A stretch of DNA of 64,000 bases from the NCBI GenBank assembly GCA_049323455.1, contig JBMONF010000065.1, forward strand, positions 124,001 through 188,000, written 5' to 3'. Shown one piece after another: positions 8,002 to 19,104 of the stretch. The stretch comes from Hypericibacter sp049323455. GTDB lineage: Bacteria > Pseudomonadota > Alphaproteobacteria > Dongiales > Dongiaceae. The notes under the pieces were generated by a model that ran no database searches, had not been told where the DNA came from, and worked only from the letters and a program-made list of their open reading frames with translations. The translations under genes and the position numbers were made by a program. How positions within the stretch are numbered: the stretch's first letter is position 1; each line of letters begins with the position of its first letter.

Positions 8002-9162
8002 TCAGCGCGCGAGGACCGCGGTCAGCGCCGCCGCCAGCCGGCGATAGTCGGCGATCTCGTTGTAGATCTGCGCCGAGACGCGCACCCACAAACCGCCGGC
8101 AAAGGGGATCACCGGCACCTCGACGCCATGCTCGCGATAGAGCCGGTCGTTGAGGGCAAGCGCCGCGGCCTTGTCCTGGCCTTCCGTTCCCGGCAGCCGG
8201 ACCGTGGCCATGGCGGCGCGCAGGGCAGGCGCCTGGCCTTCCTCGCTGCCGAGGCTTGCCGCCAGCAACGCCGCCGCCTCGTTCGCGAGCGCATGGTTGC
8301 GAGCACGGATGGCAGCGTCGCCCATGCGCCGATAGAAGGCGAGGGCTGCCGGCGCTGCGAGCCAGGCCGAAGGGTCACGCGTCCCGACCCAGTCGAACTC
8401 GGCCGCGAAGCCCTGCCCGAACCCGTGCGAGATCACGGTCGGGTGCAGGCCCGCTTGCGCCTCGCGCCGCGCCCACAAAAAGGCCGTGCCCTTGGGCGCG
8501 AACAGCCATTTGTGCAGGTTGCCGGTGACGAAGTCGGCCTCGAGCGCCGGCAGGTCGAGCGCGACCTGGCCCGGCGCATGGGCGGCATCGACCAGGATCT
8601 TGGCGCCCATCGCGCGCGCTGCGCGCGCCAGCCGGGCGACGGGCATCACGATCGCGGTCGGCGAGGTGACGAGATCGAGCACGAGGAGCCGTGTCCGGCC
8701 CGTGATGTAGCGCGCCACCTGGCCCAGGATCGCCTCGGCATCGTGGAGCGGGTAGGGCACCGGCGCCTCGATGAGCCGCGCGCCGCTACGCTCGGCGACA
8801 TGGCGCATCGCGTTGCGCACGGCCGGATAGGCATGGGTGGTCGTGAGCAGCTCGTCGCCGGGCGAAAGATCGAGCGAGCGCAGCACGGCGTTGCAGCCTG
8901 CGGTGGCGTTCTCGACGAAGACGAGGTCCTGCGGCTCGGCGCCGAAGAACGGCGCGATCTCGCCCGCGGCCGCGCGCAGCGCGTCGGGAAGCCTGCGCTG
9001 CATGAAGCGCACCGGCTCGCGCTCGAGCTCGAGCCGCCAGCGCTCTTGCGCCGCCAGCACCTCCCTGGGCGTGGCGCCGTAGCCGCCATGGTTGAGATAG
9101 GCGATCGCGGGATCGAGATGCCAGAGCGCCAACAGGGCGCGGCCATAAGCCGGCGCGTCCAT
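8002..9162 (-). CDS. Class V aminotransferase (isopenicillin-N-epimerase-like)
   Basis: A 386-residue PLP enzyme of the NifS/aminotransferase V fold. YLNHGGYGATP is the typical opening; VENATAGCNAVLRS binds the cofactor phosphate; LVDAAHAPGQ carries the Asp that pairs with the pyridine nitrogen; and TGNLHKWLFAPKG contains the PLP lysine. Members include isopenicillin N epimerases, cysteine desulfurase-like and ergothioneine-type lyases, so the reaction is undetermined. I chose the ATG at 9162 (MDAPAYGRALL); alternatives at 9198 and 9282 add poorly conserved residues. It converges with the CheY-like gene (4-nt gap) and diverges from methylmalonyl-CoA mutase. Confidence 0.85.
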   Translation of the reverse strand: MDAPAYGRALLALWHLDPAIAYLNHGGYGATPREVLAAQERWRLELEREPVRFMQRRLPDALRAAAGEIAPFFGAEPQDLVFVENATAGCNAVLRSLDLSPGDELLTTTHAYPAVRNAMRHVAERSGARLIEAPVPYPLHDAEAILGQVARYITGRTRLLVLDLVTSPTAIVMPVARLARAARAMGAKILVDAAHAPGQVALDLPALEADFVTGNLHKWLFAPKGTAFLWARREAQAGLHPTVISHGFGQGFAAEFDWVGTRDPSAWLAAPAALAFYRRMGDAAIRARNHALANEAAALLAASLGSEEGQAPALRAAMATVRLPGTEGQDKAAALALNDRLYREHGVEVPVIPFAGGLWVRVSAQIYNEIADYRRLAAALTAVLAR

Positions 9163-9380
9163 GGTCGTTGCGGCGGAGCCGATGCGGTCGGCGGGCATGG
9201 CGGGCGAGACGGCTTGCGAGCTTGCGTTGCGGAGCGAGCTGGTCCGGGCGCGACTATGGCCCGTAAGCCGGCGCGCCGGCAATCGGCATGCACGCCGTTT
9301 CTTCCCTCATTGCTGCAGCGCAACGCATAGACGCCGCGAAGCCCCCTCCGCTATACTGCCCCACCTTTGCTGGCGGGGGT

Positions 9381-11537
<2,157 letters not shown>

Positions 11538-11564
11538 TTGGGGATTTCAGGCATGCGCGAAAGA

Positions 11565-11758
11565 CCCCCCACCCGCCTGCGGACCGAAGCCCTTATGCCG
11601 AGGCTTCGCTTCGGCGAAATCCTTCGGCGGGCGAAGGCCCGCTCGCTGTTGCTCGCGGCCTCCCCCTCAAGGGGGGAGGCGAAGGATAGCCGCGGAACCT
11701 TGTTTCACCTTCCCCTCGAGGGGGGAGGTCGGCGCGCAGCGCCGGGTGGGGGTGGTTC
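11565..11758. repeat. Dispersed intergenic repeat, family B copy 1
   Basis: Opens CCCCCCACCCGCC and closes GGGTGGGGGTGG. In between are two strong hairpins, CCTCCCCCTCAAGGGGGGAGG and CTTCCCCTCGAGGGGGGAGG. The same framed hairpin structure recurs at 15530-15630, 36122-36262, 49957-50100 and 61905-62060. It occupies most of the 282-nt space between methylmalonyl-CoA mutase and the coiled-coil gene, which holds no other recognisable element. Confidence 0.8.
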
Positions 11759-11819
11759 GCTGATTGCCGATAGGCAATGTTAGCAGATTGAACCATCCCG
11801 GGCTCTGGGGGGAGCGGGA

Positions 11820-14807
11820 ATGACGGGCAAGGATGGACGGAGGCTGGGGGCGGCGATCGGCCTCGTGCTGACGCTCGCATGGCTCGCGCTCTGCTGGATC
11901 TATGTCGATCGCGACATCGGCTGGGACAACACCCAGTCGATGCTGCCGCACGAGCTGGGAGCGGCCATCGCCGGCGTGGTCGCGCCGCTCGTGTTCCTCT
12001 GGCTCGTGCTTCTCAATTTGACGCGCGGGCGCGAGCTGGCGGAGGCGACCGATGCCATCAACCGGCAGCTCGATCGGTTGGCCTTCCCGTCCGAAGTGGC
12101 GGCCGAAAAGGTCGAGAGCGCGGGTGCGGCGCTGAAGCGCCAGGCCGAAGCGCTCAAGGCCGTGTCGGACGAGAGCGCCGGCCTTCTTGCGGGCCTCGCC
12201 GAGCGTTTCCAAGGCGAGGCGGGCGCGCTGGCCGAGGCGGTGCGCCAGGCGCGTGCCGAGACCGACCGTATCCGCGAGGGGCTGGCCCTGGAGCTTGAGG
12301 CGGCGCGCGAGGTGGCGTCCAAGCTCGATGCCGAGCGGCTCCATTGGCAGGAGGTGGTGCGCCGCCATGGCGACACCGTCTCCTCCGCAGCCGGTGCTGC
12401 CGCCGACCAGATCGCGCGCGAGATGGAGCGCCGGACCGACGAGATCGACGCCGCCGTCACCCGTGCGCTCGAGCAGGGCACGTCGATGGCGGCCGAGATC
12501 AAGATGCAAGAGGAGCAGCTGGGCCAAGCGGTCGATTCCGCCATCGACCGTTTCGGCCAGGCGATGGCGCGGCTCGTGCGCGAGCTGGCGCAGGCCGGCG
12601 ACCGTACCGCCGAGCGGGGCGGCGAGCTGGTGGCGACGCTGGAGCGGCAGATGGGCGAGCTGGGCCGCACGGCCGACGACGCCAGCGCCCGCCTCAAGGC
12701 CGATATCGGCGCCTCTGCCGGCGAGTTGACCCAGAGCCTGACGCGGCTGGCCGACGACATCGAGGCGCGGCTCGCGGCCGCCGACAGGCAGACCCGGCAG
12801 ATCAGCGAGGCGGTGCGCGCAGCGGGTGCTGCCGGCACCGAGTTCGAGCGCGTGCTGGCCGAGCGGGCGGCGGCACTCACCCGCACCGGCGAGACCGCGA
12901 CGGCGCAGGCCGACGCCGCGGGCCAGGCGCTGGGCCGGCTCGCGGACGAGACAGCGCTGGCGATGCAGCGGCCGTTCGAGGCCGCGCTCGCCAATCTGCG
13001 CACGATTGCTGCTGAGACCTCGGCCAATGCCAAGGCGCTCGCCGGCGACCTGGCGCATCAGGCGGAGGATGTGCGCGCCCGCTCGGCGGCGGCGCAGGAT
13101 GAGGCGGCGGCCTTGGGTACGGCGTTGGCGCGCCAGATGGAGGAGGTCGCCGCGGCGACCGAGCGCCTCAAGGCCGATGGCGAAGCCTCGGCCGCGGCGC
13201 TGCGCGCCGAGCTCGAGCAGGCGCTGGCCGCCTTCCGGCGCACGGGCGAGGGGCTCCTGGCCGATCTCGCCATCGGTGCGCGCAACGAGGGCGAGGAGAT
13301 GCGCCGGCAGCTCGCGGCCGCTTCCGCCTCTTTCGCCGCCGAGGCGAAGGCGCTGCTCGAATCGGTCGGGGCCGAGACCGATCGCGTCGGGCAGCAATGG
13401 CGCGAGGCTACGGAAGAGGCGCAAAGGCTGCGCCGTGGGCTGGCCGACCAAGCCGCCGGCCTCGAGGCCAGCTCGGTCGAGGCGGGCGAGCGCATGGAGG
13501 CGTCCCTGCGGCAGGCCGAGGCGAGGCTGGCCGACTACCGGCGCAGCGCCGAGACCATGCTGGAGAAGATCGATACGATGATCGTCGCTGGCCGCGACCA
13601 GGCCGACCGCATCGGCGCCACCGCGGCCGACGGCGCCGGCAAGATCGAGACGGCGGGCCGCCTCTTCTCCGATCAGGCCGCACGGCTCGCGGCCGTCGCG
13701 ACTGGCGCCTTCGCCGCCCAGCAGCAGGCGCGCGAGGCGATCGGCAAGCTGTCCGAGGCGCTGGGCGATGCGACCAGCACGGGTGCCGAGCGCATCGGCG
13801 AGCTGGAGCGGATCGTGGGCACCCTCAAGGGCGACCTCGCCTCGGCGGCCGACGAGGCCTCGCGCAACTCGCGCGCCATCGCCGAGACCTTCCGCGGCGA
13901 CACCGAGCGCCTGGTCGGCATGGCGCGCCGGGCGGCCATGCAGGTGGCCGCCGTGCGCGGCGTGGTCAAGGATCAGTTGGCCGAGCTGGGCCAGCTCTCC
14001 ACACAGGTGGGCCAGCTCGTCGACACCATCCGCGACAGCCTGCGGGGCCAGGCCGAGAGCTTCGCCGCCGTGGCCGCGGGTGCCCGCGCCGATACGGCCG
14101 CGATCCGCGGCGAGCTGGAGAGCCAGGTCCAGACCCTGACGCAGATCGCCGACCAGGTGGCCGAGCGGCTCGATCGCATGGGCGGCACGCTCGACGGGCG
14201 GGCCGAGAAGCTGGTCGAGGCGACCGACTATGTGGCGCGCCGCTCGACCGAGATCGGCGCCACCTTCGGCGAGCGCGCGCAGTTCCTGACCGAGACGGTG
14301 GACCGCATTGGGAGCCAGGTGAGCGAGCTGGCGCAGCGCTTCGATCAGCAGAGCCAGCAGCTCCTGCGCTCGACCGCCGCCGCCGAGGATCAGGTGCAGA
14401 ACCTGAAGCGCATGCAGGAGAATGTCACGCGCGACCTGTTCCTGCGTGCCGCGGCGGTCATGGTCGAGGAGCTGAATTCGCTGGCGCTCGACATGGACAA
14501 GCTGCTCGAAACCGACGTTCCCGACGATGTCTGGCGCGACTACCACAAGGGCGACCGCTCGATCTTCGCGCGCCGCCTGTTCCGCACCAAGGACAGCTAC
14601 CTGGTGCCGGCGATCGAGCAGCGCTACAAGGACGACGACCGCTTCCGCGATCTGGTCACGCGCTATCTGGATCGTTTCGAGGAGCTCCTGGCCCAGGCCC
14701 AGGAGGCGGATCCCGAAAGCGTGCTTAACGCCGCCTTCATCACGGCCGATGTCGGCAAGCTCTATCTGCTGCTGTCGCGCTCGGTCGGCCGCGGCGCGGC
14801 GCACTGA
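11820..14807 (+). CDS. Giant two-TM coiled-coil membrane protein (995 aa)
   Basis: No catalytic function recognised. Two N-terminal hydrophobic helices (about 10-28 and 46-67, the second ending WLVLLNLTRGREL) anchor roughly 800 residues of Ala/Glu/Arg/Gln-rich heptad-like coiled coil (about 70-870). A compact C-terminal region (about 875-990) has distinct non-coil sequence: VPDDVWRDYHKGDRSIFARR, then RYKDDDRFRDLVTRYLDRF. Alphaproteobacteria encode such proteins around poles, septa or the envelope; Caulobacter TipN has a similar TM plus coiled-coil plan, but only architecture is shared. The ATG at 11820 follows GGGGGGAGCGGGA. Its stop is 29 nt before the HlyC-like gene, so the two are probably co-transcribed. 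It might act as scaffold, tether or acylation substrate; all are inference. Confidence 0.8.
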   Translation: MTGKDGRRLGAAIGLVLTLAWLALCWIYVDRDIGWDNTQSMLPHELGAAIAGVVAPLVFLWLVLLNLTRGRELAEATDAINRQLDRLAFPSEVAAEKVESAGAALKRQAEALKAVSDESAGLLAGLAERFQGEAGALAEAVRQARAETDRIREGLALELEAAREVASKLDAERLHWQEVVRRHGDTVSSAAGAAADQIAREMERRTDEIDAAVTRALEQGTSMAAEIKMQEEQLGQAVDSAIDRFGQAMARLVRELAQAGDRTAERGGELVATLERQMGELGRTADDASARLKADIGASAGELTQSLTRLADDIEARLAAADRQTRQISEAVRAAGAAGTEFERVLAERAAALTRTGETATAQADAAGQALGRLADETALAMQRPFEAALANLRTIAAETSANAKALAGDLAHQAEDVRARSAAAQDEAAALGTALARQMEEVAAATERLKADGEASAAALRAELEQALAAFRRTGEGLLADLAIGARNEGEEMRRQLAAASASFAAEAKALLESVGAETDRVGQQWREATEEAQRLRRGLADQAAGLEASSVEAGERMEASLRQAEARLADYRRSAETMLEKIDTMIVAGRDQADRIGATAADGAGKIETAGRLFSDQAARLAAVATGAFAAQQQAREAIGKLSEALGDATSTGAERIGELERIVGTLKGDLASAADEASRNSRAIAETFRGDTERLVGMARRAAMQVAAVRGVVKDQLAELGQLSTQVGQLVDTIRDSLRGQAESFAAVAAGARADTAAIRGELESQVQTLTQIADQVAERLDRMGGTLDGRAEKLVEATDYVARRSTEIGATFGERAQFLTETVDRIGSQVSELAQRFDQQSQQLLRSTAAAEDQVQNLKRMQENVTRDLFLRAAAVMVEELNSLALDMDKLLETDVPDDVWRDYHKGDRSIFARRLFRTKDSYLVPAIEQRYKDDDRFRDLVTRYLDRFEELLAQAQEADPESVLNAAFITADVGKLYLLLSRSVGRGAAH

Positions 14808-14836
14808 TCCCCTCGCGCCCAACCGGAGGAACCGGC

Positions 14837-15499
14837 ATGGAGCCGTCCAAACCCAAGCGCCCGCCGGGGGCACCCGCCGAGAGTGGGCGTCCGCCGGCGC
14901 AACGGCCCGGGCCCGGCGGCGGCCCCGCGGCTCGCCCGTCCGCCGCCGCCGCGCGGCCCGCGGCGGCCCCGGCAAAAGGACGCCAGGCGATCTCCGGCAC
15001 CGCTTTCCTGGGGGCCGAGCCTGCGGCTCAGATCGTCGACCAGGGCGAGGCGCCGCTGGTGAGCCGCAAGCTCGCCAACCGCATGCTGGCGCTGGGGCTG
15101 GCGGCCGAGCTGCTGCACAGGCGCCCGCCCTTCAGCAATTTCAAGTTCGGCAAGCTGACCGGCGTGATCCGCGGCCAAATCAAGCGCGGCCATTATCTCT
15201 TCACCTTCCGCGGCAACCGGCCGGTCGGCTATATCGGCTGGGCCGAGTGCGACCGGAAGGTGGCCGAGGCCTGGATGGAGCGCGGCTACACGCCCACTTA
15301 TAAGGAATGCACCGGCGGCGATTCCTGCGTGCTCATCACCTTCGTCTCGCCCGGCAATGCCGTCACCCTCCACCAGATCCGACAGGCGCGCTTGCTTTAC
15401 CCCGACCGACCGATCTATTTCATGCGGGAATATGCCGACGGCCGGAAACGCAAGGCGACCGTGCTCAACCGCCTGTTCGATCGGGCGAAGCGGCCTTGA
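14837..15499 (+). CDS. HlyC-like toxin-activating lysine-acyltransferase family protein
   Basis: A 220-residue protein: a Pro/Ala-rich disordered N-terminus (about 1-50), then a domain resembling HlyC/RTX-activating acyltransferases. ELLHRRPPFSNF aligns with the HlyC segment that carries the catalytic His (SPLHRNW). RGHYLFTFRGNRPVGYIGWA matches the strand pair ending in CSWAN, and GGDSCVLITFVSPGN matches the GDR...IDWISPFG strand. This was recognised by eye, so homology is likely but not proven. The family transfers acyl chains from acyl-ACP to lysines of RTX toxins, yet no RTX protein is visible. The ribosome site GGAGG lies 9 nt before the ATG; it follows the coiled-coil gene by 29 nt. Confidence 0.65.
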   Translation: MEPSKPKRPPGAPAESGRPPAQRPGPGGGPAARPSAAAARPAAAPAKGRQAISGTAFLGAEPAAQIVDQGEAPLVSRKLANRMLALGLAAELLHRRPPFSNFKFGKLTGVIRGQIKRGHYLFTFRGNRPVGYIGWAECDRKVAEAWMERGYTPTYKECTGGDSCVLITFVSPGNAVTLHQIRQARLLYPDRPIYFMREYADGRKRKATVLNRLFDRAKRP

Positions 15500-15529
15500 A
15501 CCGCAGAGCGTTCGCTAGATGCGTCTGAC

Positions 15530-15630
15530 ACCCCCCACCCTTTCCCTCCCCCTCAAGGGGGGAGGGAAAGTAAGGGTTGCATTAGATATCTCTCCCTCCC
15601 CCTCGACGGGGGAGGGTTGGGGTGGGGGTG
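15530..15630. repeat. Dispersed intergenic repeat, family B copy 2
   Basis: The most symmetric copy: CACCCCCCACCC at the left and GGGGTGGGGGTG at the right frame two internal hairpins, CTCCCCCTCAAGGGGGGAG and CTCCCCCTCGACGGGGGAG, separated by an AT-richer spacer GTTGCATTAGATATC. It lies between the HlyC-like gene and the ABC exporter. Confidence 0.85.
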
Positions 15631-15686
15631 TTGCGCACCACATAGACGGCCGCCGGCTCTAGCTAGCGAAAGCCCAGCATCTCCCG

Positions 15687-17588
15687 ATGACTCCTCCTAC
15701 CGCCCCTCGCCCTGCTGCCGCCTCCACGCCCGGCGGCCAGTGGGCGGCGCTCAAGGCGCTGCTGCCGCATCTCTGGCCCCAGGGCGAGCTCGGCCTCAAG
15801 GCGCGCGTGACGGCGGCGGTGCTCTGCCTCGTCGTCGCCAAGCTCGCCAATATCTATGTGCCGATCCTGTTCAAGCGCATGGTCGATGCGCTGGGGCCGG
15901 GGGGTGCTGCCCTGGCGGTCCCGCTGGGGCTGCTCGCGGCCTACGGCCTCGTGCGCATCACGGCGCAGGGCTTCGCCGAGCTCAGGGACGCGATCTTCGC
16001 CAAGGTGGCGCAGCGTGCGATCCGGCGCGTGGCGCTCGAAGCCTTCCGCCATCTGCACCGGCTCTCCTTGCGCTTCCATCTCGACCGGCAGACCGGCGGG
16101 CTTTCGCGCGCCATCGAGCGCGGCGCCAAGGGCATCGAGTTCCTGCTGTTCTTCGTGCTCTTCAACGTGGTGCCGACGATCGTCGAGATCGGGCTCGTCT
16201 GCGCCGTGCTCTGGCATTTCTACGATGTCCGGTTCGCCCTGGTCACGGTCGCGACCATCGGCACCTACATCTGGTTCACCTTCGGCGTCACGGAATGGCG
16301 GATCAAGTTCCGCCGGCGCATGAACGAGAGCGACAGCGAGGCCAATACCAAGGCGATCGACAGCCTGCTCAACTACGAGACGGTCAAGTATTTCGGCAAC
16401 GAGGAGCACGAGGCGCGCCGCTACGACGTGGCGCTGCAGGCCTACGAGAAGGCGGCGATCAAGACGCGGGTGAGCCTGTCGCTGCTGAATGTCGGCCAGG
16501 CCGGCATCATCGCGGCGGGCGTCACGGCCATGATGGGCATGGCGGCCGCGGGCGTGGTCGGCGGACATATGACCGTGGGCGATTTCGTTCTGGTGAACGC
16601 CTATCTGATCCAGCTCTACCTGCCGCTCAACATCCTGGGCACGGTCTATCGCGAGCTGAGGCAGTCGCTGATCGACATGGAGCAGATGTTCAAGCTCCTG
16701 GGGCTCGAGGTCGAGATTGCCGACCGGCCGGGCGCGCCGCCGCTTGGCGTGACGCGCGGCGAGCTGGTTTTCGAGCATGTCGGCTTCGGCTACGACCCGC
16801 GCCGGCCCATCCTCAAGGATGTTTCCTTCCGCGTGGCCCCCGGCCACACGGTGGCGGTGGTGGGCCCCAGCGGTGCGGGAAAATCCACCCTCTCGCGCCT
16901 GCTGTTCCGCTTCTACGACGCGGGCGCCGGCCGCATCCTGATCGACGGCCAGGACATCCGCGAGGTGCAGCAGGCCTCCTTGCGCGCGGCGCTGGGGATC
17001 GTTCCGCAGGACACGGTGCTGTTCAACGACACGGTCTATTACAACATCGCCTATGGCCGGCCGACCGCGACGCGCGAGGAGATCGAGGCCGCGGCCAAGC
17101 TCGCGCGCATCCACGATTTCGTCGCGAGCCTGCCCGATGGCTATCAGACGCGCGTGGGCGAGCGCGGCCTCAAGCTCTCAGGCGGCGAGAAGCAGCGCGT
17201 GGCCATCGCTCGCACCATCCTGAAGCGTCCGGCCATCCTGCTGTTCGACGAGGCCACCTCGGCGCTCGACAGCGGCACCGAGAAGGAAATCCAGAAGAGC
17301 CTCGCCGAGGTCTCGGCCGATCACACGACGCTCGTCATCGCGCACCGGCTTTCGACCGTCGTGCATGCCGACGAGATCCTGGTGCTCGAGGAGGGGCGCA
17401 TCGTCGAGCGCGGCCGGCACGACACGCTGCTCATGCAGGGCGGCAAGTACGCGGCCATGTGGTCGCGCCAGCAGGCGAAGGCGCGCGATCAGGCGCAGAA
17501 GGCGGAATTGTCGGACGAGGCCGTGGCGGCAGCCGAACCCGGGTCTCCGGCGCGCGCGGTCTCGGGTGGAGCAAGCCATGGCGGGTGA
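15687..17588 (+). CDS. Atm1-type ABC transporter (fused permease and ATPase)
   Basis: A 633-residue half-transporter of the Atm1/ABCB7 heavy-metal or glutathione-sulfur exporter group. The membrane domain (about 40-330) contains RFHLDRQTGGLSRAIERG and LLNYETVKYFGNE, both characteristic of Atm1-like proteins. The ATPase domain has Walker A GPSGAGKS at about 393-400, signature LSGGEKQR and Walker B ILLFDEATSALD. Known members export glutathione-linked sulfur or persulfide species or metal-glutathione complexes across the inner membrane. The C-terminus runs 11 nt into the start of meaB, so the two genes are translationally linked; why these should be paired is not obvious. Confidence 0.92.
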   Translation: MTPPTAPRPAAASTPGGQWAALKALLPHLWPQGELGLKARVTAAVLCLVVAKLANIYVPILFKRMVDALGPGGAALAVPLGLLAAYGLVRITAQGFAELRDAIFAKVAQRAIRRVALEAFRHLHRLSLRFHLDRQTGGLSRAIERGAKGIEFLLFFVLFNVVPTIVEIGLVCAVLWHFYDVRFALVTVATIGTYIWFTFGVTEWRIKFRRRMNESDSEANTKAIDSLLNYETVKYFGNEEHEARRYDVALQAYEKAAIKTRVSLSLLNVGQAGIIAAGVTAMMGMAAAGVVGGHMTVGDFVLVNAYLIQLYLPLNILGTVYRELRQSLIDMEQMFKLLGLEVEIADRPGAPPLGVTRGELVFEHVGFGYDPRRPILKDVSFRVAPGHTVAVVGPSGAGKSTLSRLLFRFYDAGAGRILIDGQDIREVQQASLRAALGIVPQDTVLFNDTVYYNIAYGRPTATREEIEAAAKLARIHDFVASLPDGYQTRVGERGLKLSGGEKQRVAIARTILKRPAILLFDEATSALDSGTEKEIQKSLAEVSADHTTLVIAHRLSTVVHADEILVLEEGRIVERGRHDTLLMQGGKYAAMWSRQQAKARDQAQKAELSDEAVAAAEPGSPARAVSGGASHGG

Positions 17589-18600
17589 GGGGATGCGTGC
17601 CATCGCCGAGCTCGCGGCCGGTGTGGAGGCGCAGGACCGCCGGGCACTCGCCCGCGCCATCACGCTGGTCGAATCGACCAAGGCCTCCGACCGTGCGACG
17701 GCGGACAAGCTGGTCGAGCGGCTGCTGCCCGCCACGGGCCGCGCCATCCGGCTCGGCATCTCGGGGCCGCCTGGCGTCGGCAAGTCCACATTCATCGAGC
17801 GCTTCGGGCTGCACCTGGTCGAGACCGGCCACCGGCTGGCGGTGCTCACCATCGACCCCTCCTCGCGCGTGAGTGGCGGCTCGATCCTCGGCGACAAGAC
17901 CCGCATGGCCGAACTGGCGCGTCACCCCGCCGCCTATATCCGTCCTTCGCCTGCGGGCGAGACGCTGGGCGGCGTCGCCCGGCGCACGCGCGAGGCCATG
18001 CTGGTCTGCGAGGCGGCCGGCTTCGATCTGGTGCTGATCGAGACGGTCGGCGTCGGCCAGTCGGAGACGGCGGTGGCCGACATGGTCGATCTGTTCCTGC
18101 TCCTGGTGCAGCCCGGCGGCGGCGACGATCTGCAAGGGATCAAGCGCGGCATCGTCGAGCTTGCGGATCTGGTGGTGGTGACGAAGTCGGACGGCGAGCT
18201 CGAGGCCGCGGCCGGGCGCACCGCGGCCGACTATCAGGCGGCGTTGCGCCTGTTGCGGCCGGCCGGGGAGGGAGCCGTGCCGGTCCTGGAAGTGTCCTCG
18301 CTTACCGGCAAAGGCATCGCCCAGCTCTGGCAGGCGGTGGAGGCCAAAGCCAAAGACGCGCAAAGCCGCGGCGCCTGGGCGGCGCGGCGCGCGGCCCAGG
18401 CCCGGGCCTGGCTCAGGAACGAGCTGTCGGAAAGCCTGCTGGCGGCGCTCAAGGCCCATCCCGAAGTGGCGCGCCGCTGGCCCGAGCTGGAAACCCAGGT
18501 CGCTTGCGGGCGGGTCAGCCCGCCCGCGGCGGCGGCCGAGCTGCTGGCGGCGTTTCGAGGGCAGCTCGATAGGCCCGCCGGGGTTGGCGAACCCGAGTGA
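17578..18600 (+). CDS. meaB: Methylmalonyl-CoA mutase-associated GTPase MeaB (ArgK family)
   Basis: A 340-residue G3E-type P-loop GTPase. Walker A is GPPGVGKSTF, IDPSSRVSGGSILGDKTRM is the family signature, IETVGVGQSE is the switch/Walker B region, and VVTKSDGE is the guanine-specificity motif. MeaB loads adenosylcobalamin into methylmalonyl-CoA mutase and protects it from inactivation; the mutase is encoded at 9381-11537. The start at 17578 overlaps the upstream ABC gene by 11 nt and has GGAG before it; an open frame continues further upstream inside the ABC gene in a different phase. Full length. Confidence 0.93.
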   Translation: MAGEGMRAIAELAAGVEAQDRRALARAITLVESTKASDRATADKLVERLLPATGRAIRLGISGPPGVGKSTFIERFGLHLVETGHRLAVLTIDPSSRVSGGSILGDKTRMAELARHPAAYIRPSPAGETLGGVARRTREAMLVCEAAGFDLVLIETVGVGQSETAVADMVDLFLLLVQPGGGDDLQGIKRGIVELADLVVVTKSDGELEAAAGRTAADYQAALRLLRPAGEGAVPVLEVSSLTGKGIAQLWQAVEAKAKDAQSRGAWAARRAAQARAWLRNELSESLLAALKAHPEVARRWPELETQVACGRVSPPAAAAELLAAFRGQLDRPAGVGEPE

Positions 18601-18620
18601 CGCGGAGCCAGGCTCCGAGC

Positions 18621-18650
18621 TTGACGCAAGCCCTGCCGCTGCCGTAAAAC
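18621..18650 (+). promoter_or_regulatory. Candidate sigma70 promoter of rpmB
   Basis: TTGACG (18621-18626) and TAAAAC (18645-18650) are separated by 18 nt, 67 nt upstream of the rpmB start. The -35 matches five of six consensus positions, and the region is otherwise gene-free. Confidence 0.5.
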
Positions 18651-18717
18651 TCGCCCCCTCGCTGGGGTTCCGCCGCGGGCGGCTCCGGCAAAATCGAGTT
18701 AAAAGAAGGGTTTAGCT

Positions 18718-19014
18718 ATGGCGCGTCGCTGCCCCCTGACTGGCAAGGGCGTCCAGTCCGGCCATAATGTGAGCCACGCCAACAACAAGACCAAGCGGCG
18801 GTTCCTGCCCAACCTGCAGCAGGCCTCGCTCCTGAGCGATGCGCTGGGCGCGGTGGTGCATCTGCGCCTGACGGTGAACGGCTTGCGCACGGTCGAGCAC
18901 AACGGCGGCATCGACGCCTATCTGCTGGCGACCCCGAACGGACGCCTCTCGGACGAGGCGCGCCGGCTCAAGCGGCGCATCGAGAAGGCGATGGCCAAGG
19001 CCAAGGCGGCTTAG
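18718..19014 (+). CDS. rpmB: 50S ribosomal protein L28
   Basis: A 98-residue basic ribosomal protein. The opening ARRCPLTGKGVQSGHNVSHA, then NKTKRRFLPNLQ and a Lys/Ala-rich tail, is diagnostic of bacterial L28; the length fits the longer alphaproteobacterial form. It is monocistronic: a promoter-like sequence precedes it, and a strong rho-independent terminator follows about 90 nt after the stop. AAGAAGGG lies 7-10 nt before the ATG. Confidence 0.97.
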   Translation: MARRCPLTGKGVQSGHNVSHANNKTKRRFLPNLQQASLLSDALGAVVHLRLTVNGLRTVEHNGGIDAYLLATPNGRLSDEARRLKRRIEKAMAKAKAA

Positions 19015-19104
19015 GCGCTCGCGGAAGAACGTCGCCTGCCGGGCCGGGATCGCCCGAACGGAATCGGGCCGAATGGCCCTCCGATCTCCTCTCTGAAGAC
19101 GGCA

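Noticed and set aside
7846..9330. A 494-codon plus-strand frame over the class V aminotransferase
   Set aside because: It is the antisense shadow; PLP lysine, Asp and cofactor motifs are on the minus strand.
11667..14975. A 1102-codon open frame on the minus strand opposite the coiled-coil gene
   Set aside because: It is the antisense shadow of a GC-rich, Ala/Glu-rich gene; its product is low-complexity Arg/Gly/Leu without any domain, while the plus-strand frame has TM helices, heptads and a ribosome site.
14837..15499. The 220-residue protein as an ordinary GNAT acetyltransferase
   Set aside because: The GNAT Q/RxxGxG/A CoA motif is absent; the alignment pattern fits HlyC-like acyltransferases better.
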